Assembly (NCBI GenBank): GCA_051819745.1 | Contig: JBNJGO010000002.1 | Coordinates: 1-58,674, forward strand | Source: SKGA01 sp051819745 | GTDB taxonomy: Archaea; Nanobdellota; Nanobdellia; Woesearchaeales; SKGA01 | Length of the DNA stretch: 58,674 bases | Direction: 5' to 3' | Shown: positions 16,305 through 25,152 of the stretch, in pieces | Numbering within the stretch: position 1 is the stretch's first letter | Layout of the letters: every line of letters begins with the position of its first letter | The notes under the pieces: generated by a model | The model's database searches: none | What the model was told of the DNA's origin: nothing | Seen by the model: the letters and a program-made list of their open reading frames with translations, nothing else | Translations under genes and position numbers: made by a program

Positions 16305-16475
16305 ATGGCAGATTCTGTAATTGTAAAAGCAAAGCTCAAAGAGATTGTTGGCGAATATAATATTTCATCCGATTTTGCCCAAGAACTAGACGCTCAAGTC
16401 AAAGAACTTGTAAAAAAAGCACAAAAACGAGCTGAAGGTAACAATCGAAAAACAATAATGGCTAAAGATTTGTAA
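16305..16475 (+). CDS. Short archaeal histone-fold protein (56 aa)
   Basis: MADSVIVKAKLKEIVGEYNI opens the protein, then DFAQELDAQVKELVKKAQKR forms the long central helix, and GNNRKTIMAKDL is the loop and last strand of the histone fold. The RKTxMxxDL ending is the classical histone signature. At 56 residues it is shorter than the usual 65-69, with a reduced first helix, so it resembles the DUF1931-like short forms seen in small-genome archaea. DNA wrapping as a dimer is inferred. GAGGTG lies 7 bases before ATG. An A/T-rich tract with T runs (16482-16506) follows and probably ends transcription. Confidence 0.8.
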   Translation: MADSVIVKAKLKEIVGEYNISSDFAQELDAQVKELVKKAQKRAEGNNRKTIMAKDL

Positions 16476-16481
16476 ATAAAG

Positions 16482-16506
16482 CCATATTTTATTTTTTTAT
16501 TTTTAT
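16482..16506 (+). terminator. T-rich terminator after the histone-fold gene
   Basis: Runs of T4, T7 and T5 broken by single A bases start 7 bases after the stop. This is the usual archaeal terminator composition. Confidence 0.5.
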
Positions 16507-16839
16507 TAACGAGCAATAAACCTTTTTCTAAATAAATAAGGACATCATAATACGATGATAAAAATATAACAAGCGTTATCACCTACAGTAATAACAACAT
16601 GTTATTCGCTAAAGTGAAACCTTATTTTGCCTAAAAATAATGTGCAAAAAAATAATCTCATTAGCAGAGTGGAAAAAAATTACTTCGAAGTATAGTCTGT
16701 ATCTTATGGATAATAAACCATTAATTACACACCAATAGTTTTTATAAAGTCTTCGAACAGATATAAATAATAAGTGAAAAGGGCGTGTAAGGCGTTTATA
16801 ATACTTAACACGATTCGATAATTGGTGATGTGAGTAAAT

Positions 16840-16941
16840 ATGGCGGAAATAAGTTATGAGGCAAAAGTTAAGAACAAACAGTTGACAGCATTTTTTGAAT
16901 CGACTACTAAAAAAAAGAATATTCGACAAATCGTTGAGTAG
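16840..16941 (+). CDS. Possible 33-residue basic protein
   Basis: MAEISYEAKVKNKQLTAFFE opens a 33-codon frame ending in IRQIVE. GTTTATAATAC at 16793-16803 is TATA-like and GGTGATG (16824-16830) lies 9 bases before ATG. The peptide is rich in Lys and has no hydrophobic segment. The supporting signals are weak and it may be chance. Confidence 0.3.
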   Translation: MAEISYEAKVKNKQLTAFFESTTKKKNIRQIVE

Positions 16942-17171
16942 GTTTTCAAGACATACTACCTTCGAGCGTAAATAAAGTAAGAAAATCGGTTTGACTTGCA
17001 AAACTTTTAAAAAGACTGAGTTCATCCTAGATATTCTGTTCAGAATACGAACAATCCGATATAAAATAGTGTTTTAAATATCTAATTAATAAAACTAATA
17101 TCGGCACATAAAACAAGTTTTCTGAAAAAAGTAATTGTTTTATGAGAAAAAAAATAACTGAGGTAAATACC

Positions 17172-17708
17172 ATGACAGACGATAATACTGTAAAAGAAGG
17201 AAATGTAGTTACGCTTCACTATACTGGAACATTTGAAGATGGTAATGTTTTTGATTCTTCAGAAGGAAAGGACCCATTAGAAGTTCTTGCTGGTAAAGGA
17301 ATGCTTATCAAGGGTTTTGATGATGAACTCCTCGGAATGAAAAAAGATGAAGAGAAAAAAATCTCTCTCACTCCTGAAGATGGATATGGACAACCACGTG
17401 AAGATCTCGTCAGAGAAGTTCCTAAAAAAGATCTTGGTGACGATATAAAACCAGAAGTGGGTATGACTCTTGGTGTAAAAGCACCAACTGGACAAGTATT
17501 TCCAGCAGTAATTAAAGAGATTAAAGATGAAAATATTGTTATTGATGCTAACCATCCTCTTGCAGGAAAAAATATCAAATTCGATATTAAAATCGTTGAT
17601 ACTCGAGAACCTACTGAAGAAGATATGAAAAAATTCACTCCACAACAACCACAAGAACCTGAAGGTGACGATTGTTCAACCTGTGGCGGAGATTGTAGTA
17701 AGTGCTAA
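17172..17708 (+). CDS. FKBP-type peptidyl-prolyl isomerase, SlyD-like
   Basis: A 178-residue prolyl isomerase and chaperone. The FKBP part (about 1-70 and 125-150) has VVTLHYTGTFEDGNVFDSS, KGMLIKGFDDELLGMKKDEE and EDGYGQPREDLVREVP. The inserted chaperone flap (IF) lies between about 75 and 125 (IKPEVGMTLGVKAPTGQVFP, then ANHPLAGKNIKFDIKI). The tail ends in CSTCGGDCSKC, a metal-binding cluster like that of SlyD. ATG 17142 is open in frame, but GAGGT at 17159-17163 is placed 8 bases before ATG 17172 and fits the family start. Confidence 0.93.
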   Translation: MTDDNTVKEGNVVTLHYTGTFEDGNVFDSSEGKDPLEVLAGKGMLIKGFDDELLGMKKDEEKKISLTPEDGYGQPREDLVREVPKKDLGDDIKPEVGMTLGVKAPTGQVFPAVIKEIKDENIVIDANHPLAGKNIKFDIKIVDTREPTEEDMKKFTPQQPQEPEGDDCSTCGGDCSKC

Positions 17709-17792
17709 GCTAAACGCATAGTATTTTATTTTTTTAATTTTATTTTTCAAAAAAAGTTCTAAAAAATAGTCTAACAACAATGTGGAGATACT

Positions 17793-18149
17793 ATGACACA
17801 ATTAATCATGTTTTTAAGTACCGGCAAAGGAACATGGGCTCAAATTTCTCGGCTTATAGACCAATCATCCTTCGACGAGTATATTATCATAACTAATGAA
17901 TTTGGTTATGAAAAGTTTTCACATAAAAAACCAATAAATAAAGTCGTTGTTAATACAAAAAAAGACACGTTGCAACTCAAAGAAGAAATCGTTAACAAAC
18001 TCAAACCTCTTGTGAAGGGAAGTCAAGTCGGTTGTAATTTTGTCAGCGGTTCAGGACATGAACATATGGCATTTCTCTCCGCACTTTTAACACTTGGTGT
18101 GGGAATTCGACTAGTCATGCCAGGTCAAAATGATTTTATTGAAGTGTAG
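17793..18149 (+). CDS. Small Rossmann-like protein, CARF-reminiscent (118 aa)
   Basis: One alpha/beta domain: strand LIMFLSTGKGTWAQISRLI, then DEYIIITNEFGYEKF, KVVVNTKKDTLQL and VGCNFVSGSGHEHMAFLSAL followed by a hydrophobic strand GIRLVMPG. The last segment resembles the strand-SGG(T/S)-helix part of CARF nucleotide-sensor domains, but no effector domain and no CRISPR genes are present. I would call it a conserved hypothetical protein. GGAGAT precedes the ATG by 5 bases. A standalone ligand-binding role is inference. Confidence 0.6.
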   Translation: MTQLIMFLSTGKGTWAQISRLIDQSSFDEYIIITNEFGYEKFSHKKPINKVVVNTKKDTLQLKEEIVNKLKPLVKGSQVGCNFVSGSGHEHMAFLSALLTLGVGIRLVMPGQNDFIEV

Positions 18150-18226
18150 TTCTTAAAATATAATCCTTTTGATAAATCACAAAAACAAAAAACATAAAAA
18201 ACAGTACTTTCAAAAATAAAATTTAA

Positions 18227-20344
18227 ATGAAATTTTCAAAGAACAATATGTTTAGTTCCTTAGGAAATTCCTTGTCATATATGTCTTGGAAAGATTTCAC
18301 ATTTCCCGCCATCGCAATAGGAGCAGGATTAGCAGGAGCTTTTGGAGTGAGTTATTTGCTAAACGATCACTCTTATTTTGAAGCATACGCCAACACATAT
18401 GCTAAAACATATCCTTTTTTATTACTTGTTAATTATTATATTAAATATCCAAAAAAACGACATCAAAATAAATTTCTAAAAGAAAATTTTAACAAAACAT
18501 ATTCTGTACCCTCAATTAAACCAACCCCTAAAACAGTCGCTATAGGAACCGGAATCAGTGCAAGTGTTTTCATGGGAATAAATCAATTGTTATATCCAGA
18601 ATTAAATCAAGACATGTACTCTTTAGGTAATAATATTGAAACAATAGTGGAAGCAATAACACATAACCAATTCAATCAACAACAATTATCACCTGAAGTA
18701 AGAACGAGCTTAAAAAATTCATTTATGGGAGTTAATATACTTGGTCTATATTCTTATGGAATAGTTAATTTGACAAAAAAAATAATTAATGTGGGAGAAA
18801 AAGAAACAAAAAAATCAAAAAATATGTTAAAAACCGCTATTGACGAAGCAGGATTAATTTTCGGGAAGAATATTTCTTCATATAAGACGGTTGAAAAAGG
18901 AGTAAAAATAAATAATTATTTAGGAGTCTATTCAAAAAAAGAAAAAAATCTTATACGAGCAAGTACATTATTACTAGAACACTTAAAAGAAACCAATAAT
19001 CAAAAATTAAGCGATTATAGAATGAGTAGTAAAACAGAATTAAGTTATTTTATGAATAATCATCCTATTAAAGAAAAACAGCTCGAGTTATTTGTAAGAG
19101 CATTACATTATAAAAGTAGAAATATATCTGTCGAGGATAATCGAATCGCAAGTGATCTCATCGAGACGTATGGTAAAAAAATAATTGATAATTCCGCCAA
19201 TAATAACCTTAAGGACCTGTCAATATTATCTATTTGTGCAATGTATTATGAGAATGAAGGAAAGATAAAAGAATCTGAAGAATTGTGGAGTAAAATAGTT
19301 GATGCTATTGGTATGGATACTACTGTAAGCACTGTTGATTTTGCTCCTGGAACGATAGGAGTGCAAACATATGCTGTGAAAGATGAAGAGGATAATCCTT
19401 TTTCTAAAGTTTTTGTTGAAAAAAGTACACCTAAAAAAAATCTTAAATCATTAACTGAAGAATTTTATTTATCAAGAATCCTTTTTGAAGAGCTCATGGA
19501 AGATAAATCTGCAATCGAACATTCGCAACCGATTAAAATTAAAACAACCGATTCAAAAGCAACAATTTATTTTCGTCAAGAATGGTTCGACCATCCTATT
19601 ATTTATTTGAATAATCCTGACATTTCAGATGAACATAAAAAAAAGACATTTCAAGAAGTGGTTTTTTCAATAACACAGCAACAAGATATTCTTGAAAAAC
19701 AACAAAAAGTATCTCTTCAACATATTGATTACAAGGAAAAAATAATTCGTGCGTATGAAAATATTTTTGGTAACATCTCTCTAAAAGATAAAAACATACT
19801 TTCAGATATGGTGTCCTTAGTTTATGATTTTGGTGGGCCTATAAAACCTGTTCTTGATTATCATCACAATAATTATGGAATATATTCACTTCAAAAACAA
19901 GAGGAAAATAATATTATTGGTTGTAAAACAGACACTCAACAAAAAGGAAAGGCACCTGCAATTCTCGAATATGTCAATCTGATTGAACATAGTAGGAATG
20001 AATTGTCAAAAAATATGTTCCTATCTTTAAAAAATATTACTTTCGAATCATTTTCTAAGACATATCAAACCAATCTTCAAGAAACAGAAATTGCAAGAAT
20101 GTCAGGTATTTATTCTAGAATGTTTTCGTTTTTGAATGCGTGGCTTTCATCATCTCGAAGCGAAGAACATAATCGTATTCTTCCCGTAACATATAATATG
20201 ATTTCTTCATACAACGAAGGTTTTAAACAAGGATCACTGACAAAAGGTCAACCATATGAAAATAGTTTACGTCAAGGAAGAAAACAGTTATACTCAATAA
20301 TTGAACCACTAGAATCAAAAATAAAGAAAATTACAAACAGTTAA
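18227..20344 (+). CDS. Large membrane protein with helical repeats and kinase-like C-terminus
   Basis: A 705-residue protein of unknown family. The N-terminal third has hydrophobic segments at about 24-46, 60-73, 103-121 and 165-182. Residues about 325-365 (ILSICAMYYENEGKIKESEELW) look like a TPR hairpin. From about 375 on there is a pattern reminiscent of aminoglycoside-phosphotransferase/kinase folds: KVFVEKS, helix TEEFYLSRILFEELM, then DYHHNNYGIYS at about 543-553 in the place of HxDxxxxN, and CKTDTQQKGKAPAILEYVN as a DFG-like/substrate stretch. The match is by eye and degenerate. It is expressed alone, probably leaderless. Confidence 0.55.
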   Translation: MKFSKNNMFSSLGNSLSYMSWKDFTFPAIAIGAGLAGAFGVSYLLNDHSYFEAYANTYAKTYPFLLLVNYYIKYPKKRHQNKFLKENFNKTYSVPSIKPTPKTVAIGTGISASVFMGINQLLYPELNQDMYSLGNNIETIVEAITHNQFNQQQLSPEVRTSLKNSFMGVNILGLYSYGIVNLTKKIINVGEKETKKSKNMLKTAIDEAGLIFGKNISSYKTVEKGVKINNYLGVYSKKEKNLIRASTLLLEHLKETNNQKLSDYRMSSKTELSYFMNNHPIKEKQLELFVRALHYKSRNISVEDNRIASDLIETYGKKIIDNSANNNLKDLSILSICAMYYENEGKIKESEELWSKIVDAIGMDTTVSTVDFAPGTIGVQTYAVKDEEDNPFSKVFVEKSTPKKNLKSLTEEFYLSRILFEELMEDKSAIEHSQPIKIKTTDSKATIYFRQEWFDHPIIYLNNPDISDEHKKKTFQEVVFSITQQQDILEKQQKVSLQHIDYKEKIIRAYENIFGNISLKDKNILSDMVSLVYDFGGPIKPVLDYHHNNYGIYSLQKQEENNIIGCKTDTQQKGKAPAILEYVNLIEHSRNELSKNMFLSLKNITFESFSKTYQTNLQETEIARMSGIYSRMFSFLNAWLSSSRSEEHNRILPVTYNMISSYNEGFKQGSLTKGQPYENSLRQGRKQLYSIIEPLESKIKKITNS

Positions 20345-20443
20345 AAAAACACACATAATATACGAATATCTACAAAAAAGCCAGTAAAATATAAAAACCC
20401 CAACCTACTTTAGTATTAGTGTGAACACATTTGGGGGAGTACA

Positions 20444-20704
20444 ATGAAAGAGTTTAATAGCTTGCGAGATATTCAGCGTAATATCGCAAATAGGCTTGAA
20501 TCCGATTCGAAAATGGATGATTCTATTCAATTATTGTCTATCATTCAGGGAATGCTTGTTGATGGTAGTGGTCGAATCTCAAAAGAAGAAATTTTCTTTG
20601 AAGCCACACAGCAAGGGATGTTAAGAGCACAGGCAGAAGTATTATTAAGAGATCTTGTTCGAAACAGAAGCGTTTCTGAACAGAAAGGATATATTATTCT
20701 TTAG
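20444..20704 (+). CDS. Small winged-helix protein (86 aa)
   Basis: The C-terminal part of this 86-residue protein is a winged helix: GSGRISKEEIFFEATQQG, AQAEVLLRDLVRNRSV and the wing SEQKGYIIL. This is close in style to the winged helix at the end of archaeal MCM helicases, but no helicase is attached. GGGGGAG lies about 6 bases before ATG 20444, and AAAATATAAA near 20387-20396 is TATA-like. Its stop overlaps the converging trm1 gene by 11 bases. Confidence 0.68.
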   Translation: MKEFNSLRDIQRNIANRLESDSKMDDSIQLLSIIQGMLVDGSGRISKEEIFFEATQQGMLRAQAEVLLRDLVRNRSVSEQKGYIIL

Positions 20705-21884
20705 TTTGTTGTTGTATGAGGAAAAAATCATGCAATAATCCTGCAGGAGCTGTTGTTTTGATACCAACTGAATTGAAAGCTGATTTAACAGCATCATAAC
20801 CATTATCTTGTAGGAAGATAATTATTTCAGATAGTGGTTTGACAGGAATTCTTTTTTTCTTTGCAATATGATGCGTGTTGTAAAAACCAACTGATGGTGC
20901 GAATGCTTCTTCATATAATGGTTGAAGTAACTTTTTTACGTCGGAATCGTTTGATGTTTCAAGTAGTTGTTTCAAAAAACTAGTATCTTGTAGTATGCCC
21001 GAATATAATGGACCTAGCGAAGTCATCTTAACAGCACAATAGTCGCAAGTTGTAGATTGATCGGTATTAGATATTGATAACCCGCATTGCGGACATTCAT
21101 GCACATAAGATAGTATTGAATTAAACATGTTAGCAGAGGGTTGTTTTCCTTTTTTTACTTTGAAAAAAATTCTATAATAGTGCTTGTGATGAAAAGAAAG
21201 AATTGGAACTAATTGTTTTGCATAACCCATACCTAGTTGTATTACTCGTCTAGCGAGTATTCGAATCCCTATTTCGTGTTGTTGAGAATTTGGTGTTGAA
21301 CAAGATTGATATTTTTGCTTGCATGCTAAAGGATACGTTCCGGATAGCGCTCCAGTGTCAGTTGCAGTAATGCCAATAATAGCACCATTTTTCGCGTGTA
21401 GTATAGCTTGTTCGAGAACAATATTTGGACTGCCGAAAGGATCTATATCAATATAGTCAAATCCTTTTTTATCATGGAAAAATTTATTACAGTCTTGTTG
21501 AGAAATAGTGACAAGAGAGGAAGGTATAGTATTTATATTAAATAATTCTTTTATCATAACAACCGCTTCTTCTTTAAGATCATTAACATACATGTGAGCT
21601 ATTTTTCCAGGAGGTAATTCTTTAATTAATCGACCTGCCCGAACACCACTTCCTGCAAGAGGAAGAGCTACTTGTAATTGAGAACCCAATCCCTGATTAA
21701 TAACGTCTCGAGTTATCGTTCGATTCAAGCTCATTTGTTCGTTATAAAAAACAGTTTGTTTCCTACTAGGAATTAAAACTGACGTACATGGAATGATAAT
21801 CGAACCTTCTTTGGTTCTGTCCTCGCCATTGTTTGAATTAATAGGAGTATAAATGGGAGTATAAATAGTATTACGTTCTGACAT
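20694..21884 (-). CDS. trm1: tRNA (guanine26-N2) dimethyltransferase Trm1
   Basis: This SAM-dependent enzyme methylates G26 of tRNAs. The 396-residue protein shows MSLNRTITRDVI, the SAM-site ALPLAGSGVRAGRLIKE, FDYIDIDPFGSPNIVLEQAI and ITATDTGALSGTYPLACKQK. The C-terminal domain carries a zinc cluster CPQCGLSISN...CDYC and LGPLYSGILQD. The frame is open to a TTG at 21903-21905, but ATG 21882-21884 lies 28 bases from the palindromic TATA box at 21908-21917 and is taken as a leaderless start. Confidence 0.95.
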   Translation of the reverse strand: MSERNTIYTPIYTPINSNNGEDRTKEGSIIIPCTSVLIPSRKQTVFYNEQMSLNRTITRDVINQGLGSQLQVALPLAGSGVRAGRLIKELPPGKIAHMYVNDLKEEAVVMIKELFNINTIPSSLVTISQQDCNKFFHDKKGFDYIDIDPFGSPNIVLEQAILHAKNGAIIGITATDTGALSGTYPLACKQKYQSCSTPNSQQHEIGIRILARRVIQLGMGYAKQLVPILSFHHKHYYRIFFKVKKGKQPSANMFNSILSYVHECPQCGLSISNTDQSTTCDYCAVKMTSLGPLYSGILQDTSFLKQLLETSNDSDVKKLLQPLYEEAFAPSVGFYNTHHIAKKKRIPVKPLSEIIIFLQDNGYDAVKSAFNSVGIKTTAPAGLLHDFFLIQQQTKE

Positions 21885-21907
21885 GATGATAGGAGAAATA
21901 CACAATG

Positions 21908-21917
21908 TTTATAAAAT
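21908..21917. promoter_or_regulatory. Single palindromic TATA box shared by trm1 and the DUF1704 gene
   Basis: TTTATAAAAT contains the symmetric TTTATAAA. Its centre is 28 bases from the trm1 ATG (21884, minus) and 27 bases from the second ATG of the divergent gene (21939, plus), so one box could serve both leaderless transcripts. Confidence 0.55.
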
Positions 21918-21938
21918 TGTTTCTAAATAATGGATATC

Positions 21939-23006
21939 ATGGATTTTAAAGATAATACCTTGACAGAAATTGATAATAAGCTTTGTTCACTCATGTATCT
22001 TCGTTATAATTATGGGTGGCTAACACCTATAAATATTTCTGATGAATTCAGACGCTTTCAATTTGAAAATAATCGATATAATCCTCAATTCAAATATCAA
22101 GACATTCAAGTTGATAATGAAATAAAAGCCCTCGAGGATATGAAGGATAAACCAAACAATCGATTTGAACAATTATTTGAAACGATAAGGGAAAATATTC
22201 TTTTTGAAGCAAGAGCATTAAAAAATTTAGGATCAAACACCTTTAATACAACAATATTATTTGGCAAAGTAGATAATACAACAGTGCATAAAGCCCAGGA
22301 TATACTTTCAACGAAGGCTCCTGAAAAAAAATCCAAAAAAAAGACCATCACTTCTCAAGAGCTAGGCTTGGAATTACAAAAAAGTTTGAAAAAATTAGGG
22401 TTGAAAGGATGGAAAATAAGCTATAATGAATCATTATTAACTGGAAGTTCAATAAGTTCAGGGACAAAAACCATTCGTATTAAGAAAGGAGCATATTTTT
22501 CAAAAGAAAGAGTTAAAAAACTCATTTATCACGAGATTGGAACCCATGTTATTAGGGCAGAAAACGGTTTTTCACAAAAATATAAGATATTTGGCCATGG
22601 GCTTCCACAATACTTGCCGACCGAAGAAGGTCTTGCTGGATATAATGAAAGAAAACAAGGAATCGCTAATCAAGAGAAACAATATGCACTCAGGGCGTTG
22701 GCGACAAAAATAGCCAGCGAAGATAGTTTTCTTGAAGTGTTTAAGACAATACGACCGTTCATACAATCAGAGTATAAAACCTTTTTGCTCTCAGCGAGAG
22801 TCAAGCGAGGACTTGGTGACACATCCCAACCAGGGGGATATTTAAAGGATCATGCTTATTTGAAAGGAAAATTACTTCTTGACGAGTTTGTTAGAAAAAA
22901 GGGCAGTATTAATGATTTGTATTCTGGAAAAATAGGTGTTAAGGACGTGTGGTTGGTAAAACAAGGATATCTCACTAAACCACGAATAATCCCTGAATTT
23001 CTCTGA
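21939..23006 (+). CDS. DUF1704 (MATCAP-like) metallopeptidase
   Basis: The protein (355 residues from ATG 21939; a first ATG lies at 21930) has the DUF1704 signature: KLIYHEIGTHVIRAENG with HExxxH at about residue 200 and PTEEGLAGYNE, the characteristic EEGLA motif. Family members include the eukaryotic tubulin detyrosinating enzymes MATCAP/TMCP, which are zinc carboxypeptidases; the archaeal substrate is unknown. An N-terminal helical region (1-120) and a basic linker (APEKKSKKKTITSQE) precede the peptidase. The start was chosen because the shared TATA box lies 27 bases upstream. Confidence 0.85.
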   Translation: MDFKDNTLTEIDNKLCSLMYLRYNYGWLTPINISDEFRRFQFENNRYNPQFKYQDIQVDNEIKALEDMKDKPNNRFEQLFETIRENILFEARALKNLGSNTFNTTILFGKVDNTTVHKAQDILSTKAPEKKSKKKTITSQELGLELQKSLKKLGLKGWKISYNESLLTGSSISSGTKTIRIKKGAYFSKERVKKLIYHEIGTHVIRAENGFSQKYKIFGHGLPQYLPTEEGLAGYNERKQGIANQEKQYALRALATKIASEDSFLEVFKTIRPFIQSEYKTFLLSARVKRGLGDTSQPGGYLKDHAYLKGKLLLDEFVRKKGSINDLYSGKIGVKDVWLVKQGYLTKPRIIPEFL

Positions 23007-23134
23007 AAAAATACGAATTAGTATCCTTTTGAGAAACATAAATCGCAACGTTTAAATAAGCTCAATAATCCCTTTATAGTGAGGGTTTCAGTACTAATCA
23101 TAAATACTAATTAAACAACATAGAGGTTAAGAAT

Positions 23135-25120
23135 ATGTCTTCTGATAATCAACAAGAACAAGGAAAAAAATCATCACAAGAATATAGTGCAAGTAATATC
23201 ACAGTATTGTCTGGACTCGATGCAGTTCGTAAAAGACCAGGAATGTATATTGGTTCAACGGGACCTAGAGGACTTCATCATCTGGTTTACGAAGTAGTTG
23301 ATAACTCTATTGATGAGGCTATGGCAGGTTATTGTTCAGCAATCGAAGTAATCTTAAATGATGATGGATCTATCACTGTTAGTGACGATGGACGAGGAAT
23401 TCCTGTTGAAAAACATGAAAAATATGGTATTTCAGCTTTAGAAGTTGTTATGACAAAACTTCACGCAGGGGGAAAATTCGATAAGGATAGTTATAAAGTT
23501 TCAGGAGGATTACATGGTGTTGGTGTTTCTTGTGTTAATGCACTTGCACAAAAACTCACTGTGCTAATTTATCGAAATGGAAAGATATTTACTCAAGAAT
23601 TTGAACGTGGCGTTCCTAAAACAACCCTTAAAGAACTTGGTGAAACGACAAAAACAGGAACTACAATAACATTTTATCCTGATGAAGAAATTTTTCAAGA
23701 AACAACAACTTTTTCGTTTGATACTCTCAGCAGTCGACTTCGAGAATTGGCTTTTTTGAATAAAGGAGCGACAATTAAACTTCTTGATCACAGAACTTCA
23801 GCCACTGATGAAACCATAAGCATTGCTGATGACGAGCAGGAAAGGGAGAATAAGAAAGAAAAAGTATTTTATTTCGAAGGAGGAATAAAGAGTTTTGTTT
23901 CATACCTCAATGAAGATACTGAAAAATTTCATGATATTATTTATTTACAAGATAAAAAAGATGGTATTGAATTGGAATTGGCTCTTCAATATACGTCTGG
24001 TTTTTCACAATCAATTTTTTCTTTTGTTAACAACATCAACACACATGAAGGTGGAACTCATCTTGCTGGTTTCAAGACTGGACTTACAAGAGTATTCAAT
24101 AATTATGTTAAAGATATGAATAGTAAAGCTGTAAAAGATGTCAAATTATCAAGTGATGATGTGAGAGAAGGATTGACAGGTGTCATTTCTGTCAGGGTTC
24201 CCGAACCACAATTCGAGGGTCAAACAAAAACCAAATTAGGTAATAGTGAAGTGAAGGGCATCGTTCATTCTCTTGTTACAAAAGGATTAACAACATTTCT
24301 TGAAGAAAATCCCACTATTGCAAAAGCTATTGTTGAAAAAAGTGTTCTCGCTGCAAAAGCTCGAGAAGCTGCTCGAAAAGCAAGAGATCTTACTAGAAGA
24401 AAATCTATTCTTGAGGGATCATCCCTTCCTGGAAAGCTCGCTGATTGTTCTCAAAAAGACCCTTCAAAAACCGAGTTATATATTGTAGAGGGTGATTCGG
24501 CAGGTGGTAGTGCAAAACAAGGTCGAAGTAGAGAAACACAAGCAATACTGCCTCTTCGAGGAAAAATAATTAATGTCGAAAAAGCCAGACTTGCAAAAAT
24601 ATTATCTAATAATGAAATAGTATCTTTAATTACAGCTTTAGGAACAGGCATTGGAGAAGAGTTTGATGTTAGTAAACTTAGATATCATAAAATAATAATA
24701 ATGACAGATAGTGATGTTGATGGAAGTCACATCACCACCTTAATATTGACTTTTTTCTATAGATACATGCGTGATTTGATTGAGCAAGGATATGTCTATG
24801 ATTCAATGCCACCATTGTATAAAATCACGAAAAACAATAAGTCATATTATGCACTCAATGAAGATGAGAAAGCAAAAATTATCGAAAAAATTGGTGAAGA
24901 AAAGATTTCCTTGCAACGATATAAAGGTCTCGGTGAAATGAATCCGAATCAATTATGGGAAACAACAATGGATCCTAAAACAAGAGTTCTCAAGAGAATC
25001 ACCATCGAGGATGCGGTGGAAGCTGATAAGACATTCCAAACCTTGATGGGTGATGATGTACTTCCTCGAAAACAATTTATTGAGAAGAATGCTTTGAAAG
25101 TAAAAGAATTAGATATTTAA
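23135..25120 (+). CDS. gyrB: DNA gyrase subunit B
   Basis: The 661 residues match the bacterial-type GyrB without the large proteobacterial insert. The ATPase domain has YIGSTGPRGLHHLVYEVVDN, SDDGRGIPVEKHEKYG and the lid VSGGLHGVGVSCVNAL. The TOPRIM domain has EGDSAGGSAKQGRSRETQAI, then LPLRGKIINVEKAR and MTDSDVDGSHI. The tail QRYKGLGEMNPNQLWETTMD binds GyrA. Together with GyrA it puts negative supercoils into DNA; gyrA is not in this window. Archaeal gyrases descend from bacteria. AGAGGTT precedes ATG 23135, and GTTTAAATAAG near 23049 is a TATA box. It heads a run of four genes. Confidence 0.97.
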   Translation: MSSDNQQEQGKKSSQEYSASNITVLSGLDAVRKRPGMYIGSTGPRGLHHLVYEVVDNSIDEAMAGYCSAIEVILNDDGSITVSDDGRGIPVEKHEKYGISALEVVMTKLHAGGKFDKDSYKVSGGLHGVGVSCVNALAQKLTVLIYRNGKIFTQEFERGVPKTTLKELGETTKTGTTITFYPDEEIFQETTTFSFDTLSSRLRELAFLNKGATIKLLDHRTSATDETISIADDEQERENKKEKVFYFEGGIKSFVSYLNEDTEKFHDIIYLQDKKDGIELELALQYTSGFSQSIFSFVNNINTHEGGTHLAGFKTGLTRVFNNYVKDMNSKAVKDVKLSSDDVREGLTGVISVRVPEPQFEGQTKTKLGNSEVKGIVHSLVTKGLTTFLEENPTIAKAIVEKSVLAAKAREAARKARDLTRRKSILEGSSLPGKLADCSQKDPSKTELYIVEGDSAGGSAKQGRSRETQAILPLRGKIINVEKARLAKILSNNEIVSLITALGTGIGEEFDVSKLRYHKIIIMTDSDVDGSHITTLILTFFYRYMRDLIEQGYVYDSMPPLYKITKNNKSYYALNEDEKAKIIEKIGEEKISLQRYKGLGEMNPNQLWETTMDPKTRVLKRITIEDAVEADKTFQTLMGDDVLPRKQFIEKNALKVKELDI

Positions 25121-25152
25121 TTACATAAATTACATGCTAAAAAGGTGAACAC

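Larger units (their letters stand above)
16476..17171. other. 696-base intergenic region, nearly empty
   Basis: After the T-rich terminator I see only small inverted repeats (AATAAC/GTTATT near 16590-16606) and two tiny open frames: 32 codons at 16639-16737 and 33 codons at 16840-16941. The minus strand has a 138-codon frame (16609-17025), but it is Phe/Leu/Tyr-rich and looks like translated AT-rich DNA. An undetected RNA gene is possible. Confidence 0.5.

Noticed and set aside
16639..16737. 32-codon frame starting MCKKIISLAEWKK
   Set aside because: It has no convincing TATA box or ribosome site, and frames of this size are common by chance in AT-rich DNA.
16609..17025. 138-codon minus-strand frame in the intergenic region
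   Set aside because: Its composition (Phe, Leu, Tyr, Ile) looks like translated AT-rich DNA, with no start signal and no motif.
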